21,892 bases of DNA, taken from assembly GCA_023457495.1 (NCBI GenBank), contig JAEWLQ010000001.1, forward strand, positions 1 to 21,892, given 5' to 3'. Positions 8,221-16,212 of the stretch are shown one piece after another. The notes beneath the pieces are model-generated. The model worked only from the letters and a program-made list of their open reading frames with translations, was not told the origin of the DNA and did not search any database. Source of the DNA: Pseudomonadota bacterium (GTDB lineage: Bacteria > Pseudomonadota > Gammaproteobacteria > Steroidobacterales > Steroidobacteraceae). The translations under genes were made by a program, and so were the position numbers. How positions within the stretch are numbered: the stretch's first letter is position 1; each line of letters opens with the position of its first letter.

Positions 8221-9323
8221 AACCCCTCAACTCCATCGAGGAAATCCTCGCCGACATCGCCGCCGGCCGCATGGTCGTCATCATGGATGACGAGGATCGC
8301 GAAAACGAAGGCGACCTCGTGATGGCCGCGCAGAAGGTGAGGGCGGAGGACGTCAACTTCATGGCGCGCTTCGGCCGCGGCCTCATCTGCCTCACCCTCA
8401 CCGCGGAGCGTTGCCGCCAGCTGCGCCTGCCGCTCATGGTGAGCGAGACGCACCGCGAGCATCGCACCAACTTCACGCTGTCGATCGAAGCCGCCGAGGG
8501 TGTGACCACGGGCATCTCGGCGCACGATCGCGCGCACACCATCATCACGGCGGTGAAGCCCGACGCGAAACCCGAGGATCTGCGCCAGCCCGGGCACATT
8601 TTCCCGGTGATGGCGCAACCGGGCGGCGTGCTCACCCGCGCGGGTCACACCGAAGCCGGTTGCGATCTCGCGCGTCTCGCGGGCTTCGATGCGTCCGCCG
8701 TGATCGTCGAGATCATGAACGACGACGGCACGATGGCGCGCCGTCCGGATCTCGAGGCCTTCGCGGAAAAACACCAGCTCAAGATCGGCACGATCGCGGA
8801 CCTCATTCGTTACCGGCTGCGCCAGGAGCGCTCGGTCGAGCGCATCGCCGAGCAGACGGTGAACACCGAGTTCGGCGAGTTCAAGTTGCTGGCCTACGAG
8901 GACCATGTGCACCGCGACGTGCATCTCGCGCTGGTGCGCGGCGATCTCGATCCGTCGCGTCCGCCGCTGGTGCGCGTGCATCCGATCGACACCCTGTCGG
9001 ACCTCGTCGGCGTGCGAGGTCTCGGGCGCACCTGGAACCTGCGCGATGCGATGCGGCGCGTGGCGAATTCGGGCTACGGCATCATCATCGTATTGCGCGA
9101 CCATGCGAGTCCGCGCGAGCTCGCCGATGCGGTCGCCGCGCTGGGCCCCCGGCTCGCGCCCGCGTCCGCGGCGGCGCCGCCGCAGGTGTTGCGCACCTAC
9201 GGTATCGGCGCGCAGATCCTCAAGGACCTCGGCGTCACGCGCATGCAGGTGCTATCCACCCCCAAGCAGCTCCAGGGCATCGCGGCCTTCGGCCTCGAGA
9301 TCGTGGGCTACGTGGCCGAATGA
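8217..9323 (+). CDS. ribB: 3,4-dihydroxy-2-butanone-4-phosphate synthase with degenerate GTP cyclohydrolase II-like domain (RibBX type)
   Basis: The N-terminal domain (about 1-205) makes the four-carbon riboflavin precursor from ribulose 5-phosphate. Its acidic loop DDEDRENEGDL (24-34) and GHTEA (143-147) are intact. The C-terminal part (about 212-368) has the fold-level pattern of GTP cyclohydrolase II (RVH at 253-255), but the zinc site is gone. Where RibA has RVHSEC followed by a CDC-type pair, this protein reads RVHPIDTLSDLVGVRG with no cysteine. Proteins of this kind, described as RibBX in Proteobacteria, supply only the butanone-phosphate activity. A separate ribA must therefore encode GTP cyclohydrolase II elsewhere. 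The ATG at 8217 overlaps the ribE stop. The frame is open upstream of it, but that is a shadow of ribE and the OMP gene. 368 residues is the normal length for the bifunctional architecture. Confidence 0.94.
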   Translation: MKPLNSIEEILADIAAGRMVVIMDDEDRENEGDLVMAAQKVRAEDVNFMARFGRGLICLTLTAERCRQLRLPLMVSETHREHRTNFTLSIEAAEGVTTGISAHDRAHTIITAVKPDAKPEDLRQPGHIFPVMAQPGGVLTRAGHTEAGCDLARLAGFDASAVIVEIMNDDGTMARRPDLEAFAEKHQLKIGTIADLIRYRLRQERSVERIAEQTVNTEFGEFKLLAYEDHVHRDVHLALVRGDLDPSRPPLVRVHPIDTLSDLVGVRGLGRTWNLRDAMRRVANSGYGIIIVLRDHASPRELADAVAALGPRLAPASAAAPPQVLRTYGIGAQILKDLGVTRMQVLSTPKQLQGIAAFGLEIVGYVAE

Positions 9324-9330
9324 GCCCCGC

Positions 9331-9336
9331 TATACT
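9331..9336 (+). promoter_or_regulatory. Possible -10 element in front of ribH
   Basis: TATACT sits in the 22-nt ribB-ribH gap, 9 nt before the ribH ATG, followed by GC-rich CCCGCGCCC. If used, transcription would start at or next to the ATG, giving a leaderless mRNA; no Shine-Dalgarno precedes ribH. No -35 hexamer is evident upstream. Confidence 0.3.
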
Positions 9337-9345
9337 CCCGCGCCC

Positions 9346-9900
9346 ATGACCGGCTCCCGTCCCAACGAAACGCAATTCGACGCCAGCGATTGGCGCGTCG
9401 CCATCGTCGCCGCCCGCTTCAATGCGGGGCTGGTCGACCAGCTCGTCGAGGGCGCGACGCGCGCCTGGAGCGCGCATGGCGGCAATGACGACGGCCTCCT
9501 CGTGCAGCGCGTGCCGGGCGCGTTCGAGCTGCCGCTGGCCGCGCTCAAGTTCGCCGCGAGCGGCGAATATCACGCGGTGATCGCGCTCGGCTGCGTGATC
9601 CGCGGCGACACGCCGCACTTCGAATACGTCGCGGGCGAATGCGCGCGCGGCATCATGGATGCGGGACTCGCGTCGGGTGTGCCGGTGATCTTCGGTGTGC
9701 TGACGACCGAGACCCTGGCGCAGGCCGAGGAGCGCGCGTCGCTCGAGCGGATGAACAAGGGCGGCGAATCGATGGAAGCGGCGCTCGAGATGATCGACCT
9801 GCTGGCGCCCTTTGGCGCGCCGCCTGCCGTACGGCCCGCCGCACGCCCGAAAGCCAGGCGCGCGAAGAACAACCCGCGCAAGAAGAAGGGGCGCCGCTGA
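9346..9900 (+). CDS. ribH: 6,7-dimethyl-8-ribityllumazine synthase
   Basis: RibH condenses the diaminopyrimidine from RibD with the butanone phosphate from RibB to make lumazine, and typically assembles into pentamers or capsids. Conserved features are ARFN (residues 22-25), PGAFELP, and GCVIRGDTPHFEYV, whose histidine is the catalytic one. The protein has 184 residues against about 155 for the family. The excess is a C-terminal tail rich in Ala, Lys and Arg (APPAVRPAARPKARR, then KNNPRKKKGRR) that could bind nucleic acid or sit on the capsid surface. ATG 9346 is the only sensible start; no Shine-Dalgarno is visible. It overlaps nusB by one base (TGATG). Confidence 0.95.
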   Translation: MTGSRPNETQFDASDWRVAIVAARFNAGLVDQLVEGATRAWSAHGGNDDGLLVQRVPGAFELPLAALKFAASGEYHAVIALGCVIRGDTPHFEYVAGECARGIMDAGLASGVPVIFGVLTTETLAQAEERASLERMNKGGESMEAALEMIDLLAPFGAPPAVRPAARPKARRAKNNPRKKKGRR

Positions 9901-10343
9901 TGTCGCGCGGAAACGGCATCAACCCCGCCTCCGCGCGCCGCGCGGTCGCGCGCAAGCTCGCCATCCAGGCGCTGTATCGCTGGCAGATCAACGCGAGTCC
10001 GTGGCAGGACGTGGTGAATGAATTCGCCTCGGACGAGGACATGCGCAAGGCGGACCGCGGCTATTTCAACAAGCTCATCACCGAGGTCTGCACGGGTAGT
10101 GAGGCGCTCGATGCTTCGCTCGCCGGGTGGATGGATCGCAAGCCCGCGGAGCTCGATCCGGTGGAACACGCCGTGTTGTGGGTTGGCACGCACGAGCTCA
10201 AGGCCGCGCCCGAGGTGCCGTACCGCGTGGTCATCAACGAGGCGGTGGGCCTCGCCAAACGCTTCGGGGCCACCGACAGCCACAAGTTCGTCAATGCGGT
10301 ACTGGACAAGGCCGCCCGTGAATTGCGCCCGCTCGAGCATTAG
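9900..10343 (+). CDS. nusB: Transcription antitermination factor NusB
   Basis: NusB is an all-helical RNA-binding protein that pairs with NusE (ribosomal protein S10) on boxA RNA to prevent termination in rRNA operons. The 147-residue protein has the family hallmarks: an N-terminal ARRAVARKLAIQALYRWQ helix with the arginine-rich RNA-binding face, ELDPVEHAVLWVGTHEL, and the C-terminal VPYRVVINEAVGLAKRFGATDSHKFVNAVLDK block. ATG 9900 shares its A with the ribH stop codon. The ribH-nusB-thiL order is standard in gammaproteobacteria. Confidence 0.96.
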   Translation: MSRGNGINPASARRAVARKLAIQALYRWQINASPWQDVVNEFASDEDMRKADRGYFNKLITEVCTGSEALDASLAGWMDRKPAELDPVEHAVLWVGTHELKAAPEVPYRVVINEAVGLAKRFGATDSHKFVNAVLDKAARELRPLEH

Positions 10344-10393
10344 TCAGGCGCTGCGCGCCACTCTTCACGTCGTCGAAGCGACGCCGTCCGTGA

Positions 10394-11362
10394 ATGCAAT
10401 CCGAATTTGAAGTCATCGCGAAGTACTTCTCGCGGCTCGGGGCGAGTCGCGCGGACGTGCGCATCGGTGTGGGCGACGATGGCGCGGTGGTCACGCCGCC
10501 GGCGTCGCGCGAGATCGTGGCGGTCACGGACTCGCTGGTCGAGGCCGTGCACTTTCCGGTGGGAAGTCCCGCGGCCTCGATCGGGCATCGGGCCTTCGCG
10601 GTCAATCTGTCCGACATCGCCGCCATGGGCGCGGAGCCGGCCTGGGCATTGCTGACGCTCACGATGCCGCGGCGCGACGACGAGTGGCTCGACGAATTCG
10701 CGCGCGCCGCGGGCGATCTGTGTCGCCGGCATGGCGTCGCGTTGATCGGCGGCGACACGACGCGCGGCCCGCTGTCCATCACGGTGACGATCATGGGCAT
10801 CGTGCCCCTCGGCGTCGCGCTCGAACGCGGCGGGGGTCAGCCGGGAGATGCGATTTTCGTGACGGGCTCGCCCGGAGATTCGGCGGCGGGACTCGCACTC
10901 GAGCAGGGGCGGTTGCACGTCGCGGATCCCCTGTCGGCCCAGATCCTGCGCGACCGTTTCCTGTTCCCGACGCCTCGCTGCGAAGTGGGGCAGGCGTTGC
11001 GCGGCCTCGCGAGCGCGTGCATCGACGTCTCTGACGGACTGGGCGGCGACCTCGAAAAACTCTGCGAGGCCAGCGGCTGCGGGGCGGAAGTCGACGCGGC
11101 ATCGCTGCCGATCTCCGATGCGCTCTCGAACGCCGTGGGTCGCCAGATCGCGCGTGAATATGCGCTCACGGGCGGCGAGGATTACGAGCTGCTGTTCACC
11201 GTCCCGCTCGCGAGACTGGGTGCGATGACGCAGGCGATCGCACAGGGACTCGGGCCGGTGACCCGCATCGGCAGCCTGGTATCCAAAAAAGGCGTCAGGG
11301 TTTTCTCACGCGCGGGTGTGATGCAGTTCTCGGGAGCCGGATTCGATCATTTCGCGCGGTGA
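10394..11362 (+). CDS. thiL: Thiamine-monophosphate kinase
   Basis: ThiL phosphorylates thiamine monophosphate to the active cofactor thiamine diphosphate using ATP. The 322-residue protein belongs to the AIR synthase/PurM-like ATP-binding superfamily. The metal-binding VGDDGA (26-31) and NLSDIAAMGAEP motifs are intact, as are LIGGDTTRG, the SPGDSAAGLAL glycine-rich loop, IDVSDGLGGDL and YALTGGEDYELLF. It starts 50 nt after nusB. The usual downstream partner pgpA is absent here; a kinase gene follows instead. Confidence 0.95.
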   Translation: MQSEFEVIAKYFSRLGASRADVRIGVGDDGAVVTPPASREIVAVTDSLVEAVHFPVGSPAASIGHRAFAVNLSDIAAMGAEPAWALLTLTMPRRDDEWLDEFARAAGDLCRRHGVALIGGDTTRGPLSITVTIMGIVPLGVALERGGGQPGDAIFVTGSPGDSAAGLALEQGRLHVADPLSAQILRDRFLFPTPRCEVGQALRGLASACIDVSDGLGGDLEKLCEASGCGAEVDAASLPISDALSNAVGRQIAREYALTGGEDYELLFTVPLARLGAMTQAIAQGLGPVTRIGSLVSKKGVRVFSRAGVMQFSGAGFDHFAR

Positions 11363-11499
11363 GCCGTGCGGCCGCCGCCGCGATCCCTTGAAGCGGGTCA
11401 CACCCCCTCGCGTGTCGCGGCCGTATTCTGCCGGCACCTTACATGCGATCGCGATGTCGCGGGACGACCCGCGGCGGCGCTTCGCGCACGTCGAGAAAG

Positions 11500-12837
11500 A
11501 TGCCGCTGCAAGCCACAACGACCGGTACTGGCACCGAAGCGCAGGCGCAAAAGATCCTGGAGAACCGCGTTCCGGACCGGATCGGTAAATATGTAATCAT
11601 CAACGAGGTAGGCCGGGGTTCCACCGGTACGGTCTATCTATCGCACGACTCCTATTACGGCCGCGACGTCGCGATCAAGGTCTACAACATGGACCCGGAT
11701 CAGACCGACGAGCGCGCCAAGATCGCCCGCAAGATGTTCCTGTCGGAAGCGCACATGGTCGGCATGCTGCAGCATCCGCACATTCTCCCGATCTACGACG
11801 CGGGTGAGGAGAACGGGCGCTGCTACATCGTCACCGAACACGTGCACGGAGCGCGCACGCTCTCGGCCTACTGCCGGCCGGACAACCTGCTGCGCATCGA
11901 CGACGTCGTCGAAATCATGTTCAAGTGCGCCAAGGCGCTGCACTACGCGCATACGCGCGGCGTGATCCACCGCGACATCAAGCCGTCCAACATCATGCTC
12001 ACGCAGGATTCGGACGTACGCATCATCGACTTCGGCATCGCGCTGGTCGCCGATTCGGAGATCTCGCGCATCGAGGGCATCGCCGGTTCGCCGTCCTACA
12101 TGTCGCCGGAGCAGGTGCAGAGCCTCGATCTCACGCATCATTCGGACCTGTATTCACTCGGCGCGGTGATGTACGAGCTGCTGACCGGCATCCGGCCGTT
12201 CCGTGCCGGCAACCTCGTCAAACTATTGCATCAGATCGTCTACGCCACGCCGCCGCCGATCCTCACGCATCGCAAGGACGTGCCCGAGGAGCTCGAGCAG
12301 ATCGTCGTCACGGCGATGATGAAGTCGCCCGACAAGCGCCAGAAGTCAGGCGCGGACTTCGCGGCGGAGCTGACTCGCATTCACCAGCGCCTGCGCGAGC
12401 AGAACGCACGCATCGACCAGCAGGAGCAGTTCGACGTGCTGCGCCGGCTGCGCTTCTTCCACGAGTTCTCGCACGCGGAGATCTGGGAAGTGCTGCGCGC
12501 CAGCAGCATGACCGACTACCCCGCGGGAGAGGAGATCGTGAAGGAAGGCGAGATGGACGACCGCTTCTACATCCTCGTCAACGGCAAGTGCCTGGTGGAG
12601 CGCCACGGCAAGACGATCGGGTCCATCGACTCGGGCGACTGCTTCGGCGAGACCAGTTACGTGCGCGGCGCGCGCCGTACCGCGACGATCAAGGCGGAAA
12701 CACCCGTGTCCGTGTTGCGCGTGAGCTCGACGCTGCTCGAGCAGGTTTCCGCCGCCTGCCAGTTGCGGTTCAACCGCGTATTCCTGCGCGCGCTGATCTC
12801 GCGCCTGCAGGGCAACGATCAGTCCGCGCAGCAGTAA
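11500..12837 (+). CDS. Serine/threonine protein kinase with C-terminal cyclic-nucleotide-binding domain
   Basis: This is a soluble 445-residue Hanks-type kinase (about 27-295) followed by a short, probably helical linker (about 296-312) and a cyclic-nucleotide-binding domain (about 315-435). Kinase motifs are complete: glycine loop GRGSTGTV (38-45), ATP lysine K60, helix-C E83, catalytic loop HRDIKPSN (157-164), DFG at 177-179, and SPEQ in place of APE at 202-205. The cNMP domain keeps the phosphate cassette FGE (382-384) and the arginine pair R392/R393. Cyclic AMP or GMP binding is therefore plausible and could gate the kinase, as in eukaryotic PKG, though the two domains are in the opposite order here. 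No membrane segment is present. ATG 11500 is used because kinase-like sequence begins soon after; the frame is open to 11443. A weak GAGAAAG precedes it. Substrates are unknown and no phosphatase gene is adjacent. Confidence 0.93.
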   Translation: MPLQATTTGTGTEAQAQKILENRVPDRIGKYVIINEVGRGSTGTVYLSHDSYYGRDVAIKVYNMDPDQTDERAKIARKMFLSEAHMVGMLQHPHILPIYDAGEENGRCYIVTEHVHGARTLSAYCRPDNLLRIDDVVEIMFKCAKALHYAHTRGVIHRDIKPSNIMLTQDSDVRIIDFGIALVADSEISRIEGIAGSPSYMSPEQVQSLDLTHHSDLYSLGAVMYELLTGIRPFRAGNLVKLLHQIVYATPPPILTHRKDVPEELEQIVVTAMMKSPDKRQKSGADFAAELTRIHQRLREQNARIDQQEQFDVLRRLRFFHEFSHAEIWEVLRASSMTDYPAGEEIVKEGEMDDRFYILVNGKCLVERHGKTIGSIDSGDCFGETSYVRGARRTATIKAETPVSVLRVSSTLLEQVSAACQLRFNRVFLRALISRLQGNDQSAQQ

Positions 12838-12843
12838 GATTCC

Positions 12844-12857
12844 CGCGCGCGAGCGCG
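12844..12857. terminator. Small GC hairpin between convergent genes
   Basis: The 24-nt gap between the kinase stop and the porin stop holds a perfect 5-bp stem (CGCGC/GCGCG) around a GCGA tetraloop, which is of the stable GNRA class. It has no T-tract on either strand, so it is at best a weak bidirectional terminator. Confidence 0.25.
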
Positions 12858-12861
12858 ACGC

Positions 12862-14427
12862 CTAGAAGCTGTACTGGGTGCGTAGCGCGAACACGTCCAG
12901 GTCCTGACCCACCTGCACGCCGAATGGCGGCGTGTTGGGCGGCGCGCCGAAGGGCTGCGTATTGCCGGGCCCCGCGGGATTCAACCGGTCCACGTCGATC
13001 AGCAGGTAATTCATCATCACCTTGAAGTTGGCGTTGACGTACCAGTTCACGCCCAGCGTGAGGACGGACTGATCGCCGCCGCGCACGCTGCCGGGGATCG
13101 CGGCGGTGCCTTCGAGTCCTGCCTCGTGGTTGAGATTCATGCGGCTGTAGCGCGCGGCGAGCTCCCAGGCGCCGAATCCTCCGGCACTGGCGAACGGCTG
13201 CCGCGGACGCGGATTCTGGAAGGAACCCGTGGCCGGGTTGTAGCGGCGGCTCTCGCCCGTGAGCACCCAGCTGCCCTGCGCGTAGTAGCCCTTGAACGAC
13301 GGATCGTCGAGGCCCGCGGATTCGCGGCGCTCGACGTCGAACCAGAAGTGCTCGCCCTGTAGATAGACGTTCTTCCAGTTGGCGCCGAATTCGAGGCCCA
13401 GCACGCTGGCGTGCGAGGCGTCGATGAGGCCGGTGTCGATGAGCCGCGTGCTGTCGACGCGGATCTCGGGCCGATCCCGGAAGCGCAGCGGATTTCTCAA
13501 CGCCGCGTCCGCGCCCTGGTCCGGCGGCGACAGCACGTAGGTGCCCGAGACGCCGGCGTGTACGTTGTAGTCGGATCCGGTGGCGACCAGAAACCCCGCA
13601 CGTCCGACGACCGCGAGTTGCGAATCGAATACTTCCGGGTCGTTGACGGTGCGGTTCGTGAGCGTCAGGGCGCTCATCCAGCGCGGGCCGCCGCCGCGCA
13701 CGCCGAGCCCGATGCGCCCGTCGGCGCCGCCCAGCGAGCGAGACAGTTCGGCAGCGCTGGCGCGTTCGATGAATACGATGTCCTCGGGCGTGGTGCCGTC
13801 GTCCATGTTGGAGGGCGGCGAGAACGCGCCGAGCTGGATCGTGAAAGGCGCAAAGCCCGTATACGCGATCCACGCATCGTTGATGCGGGTCGGGCCTTCC
13901 GTGCCGGAGCCGCCGAGCTCGAGCAGCAGCCGGTAGTTGAAATCGCGCGCGAGCCTGCCTTCGACTCCGAAGCGCGCACGCCGGAAGTACAAGCCATCCG
14001 AGAAATCGCGGGCGCCGGTGTTTTCGCGATTCGGAGTGCCGCCCACCGAGCCGCGCCGGTAGTCGGTCGCGAGCGGACCCGCGGGACTTTCGCCGTACAG
14101 GGCGCCGTCGAGCTGCACGTTGGCGCGGAACGCGATCGAGGAGCTTCCGTCCGCGGACGCGATCGTGGGCCGCGCGTTCGCGAGCGTGACCTTGGGCGCT
14201 TCCTGCGGCGCGACCGTCGGTTGCTCGAGCCTTTGCGTGAGCGCTTCCAGCTGCTTCTGCTGCTGCTCCAGGAGCGCGGCCTGCGCGGCGAGCTGCGCGC
14301 GCTGTGCTTCGATCGACCCGCGCAGTGCCTCGACTTCCGCGCGCAGCGTGGCTTCATCCGCGTGGACGGCCGGCGCGGCGGCGAGGGCGAGCAGGATGGC
14401 GAGACGGAGCGTCGGGCCTCGATTCAT
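12862..14427 (-). CDS. OprO/OprP-type porin with N-terminal coiled coil
   Basis: This is an outer-membrane porin of the phosphate-selective O/P family, which in Pseudomonas forms trimers passing phosphate or polyphosphate. The 521-residue precursor has a Sec signal peptide (about 1-22, ending PAVHA). A coiled coil rich in Ala, Gln and Glu follows (about 23-60), with repeated QLAAQAALLEQQQKQLEAL-like heptads. A long beta-barrel ends in the classic terminal phenylalanine (QYSF). ATG 14427 is supported by AGGAGATA upstream on the minus strand. It overlaps the stop of the modA-like gene (ATGA), so the two are translationally coupled. Ion specificity cannot be read from sequence; pairing with an oxyanion-binding protein suggests an oxyanion. 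The frame is open back to 15189, but that extension is an out-of-frame shadow of modA. Confidence 0.92.
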   Translation of the reverse strand: MNRGPTLRLAILLALAAAPAVHADEATLRAEVEALRGSIEAQRAQLAAQAALLEQQQKQLEALTQRLEQPTVAPQEAPKVTLANARPTIASADGSSSIAFRANVQLDGALYGESPAGPLATDYRRGSVGGTPNRENTGARDFSDGLYFRRARFGVEGRLARDFNYRLLLELGGSGTEGPTRINDAWIAYTGFAPFTIQLGAFSPPSNMDDGTTPEDIVFIERASAAELSRSLGGADGRIGLGVRGGGPRWMSALTLTNRTVNDPEVFDSQLAVVGRAGFLVATGSDYNVHAGVSGTYVLSPPDQGADAALRNPLRFRDRPEIRVDSTRLIDTGLIDASHASVLGLEFGANWKNVYLQGEHFWFDVERRESAGLDDPSFKGYYAQGSWVLTGESRRYNPATGSFQNPRPRQPFASAGGFGAWELAARYSRMNLNHEAGLEGTAAIPGSVRGGDQSVLTLGVNWYVNANFKVMMNYLLIDVDRLNPAGPGNTQPFGAPPNTPPFGVQVGQDLDVFALRTQYSF

Positions 14428-15209
14428 TGTCGTATCTCCTGGAATCCGGATTTGCGCCACACCGCGGCGGCGTCCGCGCTCCGCAGGTACGCCAGATAGG
14501 CGGCCGATTCGCGGTGCGCGCCGTTGACGGCCGCGGCGGGATAGGTGATCGGCGCGTGCGTGTTCGCGGGGAACGTGTCGACTATGCGCACGTTCCGCTC
14601 GATCAATGCGTCGGTCGCGTAGACGATTCCGAGCGGGGCTTCGCCACGGGCGACGTACATCATGGCGCTGCGGACGTTGTCCGCCCTGATCAGCCGGTCC
14701 GCGACCTCGTTCCATACGCCGAGCGACATCAACGCGGCGCGCGCGTAGCGGCCGGCCGGCACGATGTCCGGGTCGCCAGTAGATAGCCGTCCGCCCCGCA
14801 GGGCGTCGACGAGCTCGAACCCCGGCGCGATCCTGAGTGCGACCTTGCTGTCGGCGGGCGCGATGAGCACGAGGCGGTTGCCGACCAGGTCGCGGCGCGA
14901 GGCCTCGTCGATTCGACCGCGGGCCTGCAGGTAATCCATCCACTCCTGGTCGGCGGAGATGAAGGCGTCGGCACGGCCGCCGGCCTCGATCTGGCGCGCG
15001 AGCACGGAGCTCGCGGCGAACGAAAGCCGGACTTTCACGCCGGAAGTCTGCTCCCAGGTCGCGGAGAGATCGCCGAGCACGTTCGTGAGGGAGGCCGCGG
15101 CGAACACCAGCAATTCGGGCCTCACTCGTTCCTGCGAATGCGCCGGCATCAGCCACGCGAAGGACATCGCGGCCGCGAGGAGGCGCCACCAGCCCGAGCG
15201 CTGTCTCAT
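14424..15209 (-). CDS. modA: Molybdate/oxyanion ABC-transporter substrate-binding protein (ModA-like)
   Basis: This is a periplasmic type II binding protein of the ModA/WtpA class. The 261 residues begin with a signal peptide (about 1-26, ending PAHS). VFAAASLTNVL and FAASSVLARQIEAG follow, the two serine-containing loops that bind tetrahedral oxyanions in ModA. ADAFISADQEWMDYL and the C-terminal ARGEAPLGIVYATDA also fit the family. It is the first gene of a two-gene unit with the porin, overlapping by 4 nt. No ModB permease or ModC ATPase gene lies in the window, so the inner-membrane partner must be elsewhere, or the protein serves another transporter. Specificity for molybdate, tungstate or another anion is not settled by sequence. 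It starts 42 nt after the folE2 stop, on the same strand. Confidence 0.9.
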   Translation of the reverse strand: MRQRSGWWRLLAAAMSFAWLMPAHSQERVRPELLVFAAASLTNVLGDLSATWEQTSGVKVRLSFAASSVLARQIEAGGRADAFISADQEWMDYLQARGRIDEASRRDLVGNRLVLIAPADSKVALRIAPGFELVDALRGGRLSTGDPDIVPAGRYARAALMSLGVWNEVADRLIRADNVRSAMMYVARGEAPLGIVYATDALIERNVRIVDTFPANTHAPITYPAAAVNGAHRESAAYLAYLRSADAAAVWRKSGFQEIRQ

Positions 15210-15251
15210 CGAAGGTGCCTGAGGAGATCGCCGTTCATGAGAACGCCGCGA

Positions 15252-16079
15252 TCACGCTGCGTTGGTCTCGGCGTCCTTGTCGCGCTCGATCAGCGCATAG
15301 GCGGAGTGGTTGTGGATGGATTCGAAGTTCTCCGATTCCACCACGTAGGCGCCAATGCGCGGCTCGTCGTTCAGCCGCACGGCCACGTCGCGCACCATGT
15401 CCTCGACGAATTTCGGGTTGTCGTAGGCGCGCTCGGTCACGTATTTCTCGTCGGGCCGCTTGAGGATGCCGTACAGCTCGCACGAGGCTTCCGACTCGGC
15501 GATCTCGATGAGCTCCTCGATCCACATGTGCTCGCGCAGCTTCGCCGAGATGGTCACGTGGGAACGCTGGTTGTGCGCGCCGCGCTCGGAGATCTTCTTG
15601 GAGCAGGGGCAGAGGCTGGTCACGGGAACCACGACCTTCACCCACATCTCGGTCACGTCCTTCACGCGTTTGCCGGTGAGCGTGGCGTGATAATCCATGT
15701 AGCTCTCGACGCCGGAGATCGGCGCCTTCTTCATCACGAAATACGGGAACGACATCTCGATGTGCCCGGAGTCGGCCTCGAGACGTTCCGTCATCTCGGC
15801 GAGCAGGGCGCCGAACGACTCGACCGAGATTTCGCGTTCGCGATGCAGGATCTCGACGAAGCGCGACATGTGCGTGCCTTTGAAGTTGTGAGGCAGGTTC
15901 ACGTACATGTTGAAGTTGGCGACCGTGTGCTGCTCGCCCACCGACCGATCCTTGACGCGCACCGGATGATTGATGTCCTTGATGCCGACCTGGTTGATCG
16001 GAATACGGCGGGTGTCGGCGCGGTTCTGGACGTCTTCGACGGAGACGACGCGGGCCTGCGGGGCAACGGCGGTGTTCAT
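15252..16079 (-). CDS. folE2: GTP cyclohydrolase FolE2 (type IB)
   Basis: FolE2 converts GTP to 7,8-dihydroneopterin triphosphate, the first step of tetrahydrofolate (and queuosine precursor) synthesis. It is the metal-flexible alternative to zinc-dependent FolE. The 275-residue protein carries the metal-site cysteine within TSLCPCSKKIS (C157/C159), the nearby H169 in GAHNQRSH, and the terminal IHNHSAYA block. The start is placed at ATG 16079 (MNTAVAPQ); 12 further in-frame codons upstream are not family-like. It lies 133 nt downstream of dxs and may share its transcript. In many bacteria FolE2 is induced by zinc starvation, but I see no convincing Zur box in 16080-16212. Confidence 0.95.
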   Translation of the reverse strand: MNTAVAPQARVVSVEDVQNRADTRRIPINQVGIKDINHPVRVKDRSVGEQHTVANFNMYVNLPHNFKGTHMSRFVEILHREREISVESFGALLAEMTERLEADSGHIEMSFPYFVMKKAPISGVESYMDYHATLTGKRVKDVTEMWVKVVVPVTSLCPCSKKISERGAHNQRSHVTISAKLREHMWIEELIEIAESEASCELYGILKRPDEKYVTERAYDNPKFVEDMVRDVAVRLNDEPRIGAYVVESENFESIHNHSAYALIERDKDAETNAA

Positions 16080-16212
16080 GGGTGCCTGAAAGTCGGATCG
16101 GGGATTCGGGGCCACAGTTTGCGGGCTTTCACGGATCGATCAACCCCCTCATAAGGGAGAAGTGCCGCGAATCGCGCTGGCGGGCGGCCGAATGGGCGTC
16201 CGGCGGGGCGAT

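Noticed and set aside
11363..11499. Promoter or terminator between thiL and the kinase gene
   Set aside because: A TTGAAG at about 11389 has no matching -10, and GC-rich dyads here are too short to call a terminator.
14428..15189. Open frame of about 250 codons upstream of and continuous with the porin, which would give a 775-residue protein
   Set aside because: This part is an out-of-frame reading of the modA-like gene. The porin has its own signal peptide, ATG at 14427 and Shine-Dalgarno.
16080..16212. Promoter or Zur operator for folE2
   Set aside because: A TTGATC hexamer and a small CCCT/AGGG dyad are present, but no -10 at proper spacing and no Zur-like palindrome could be supported.
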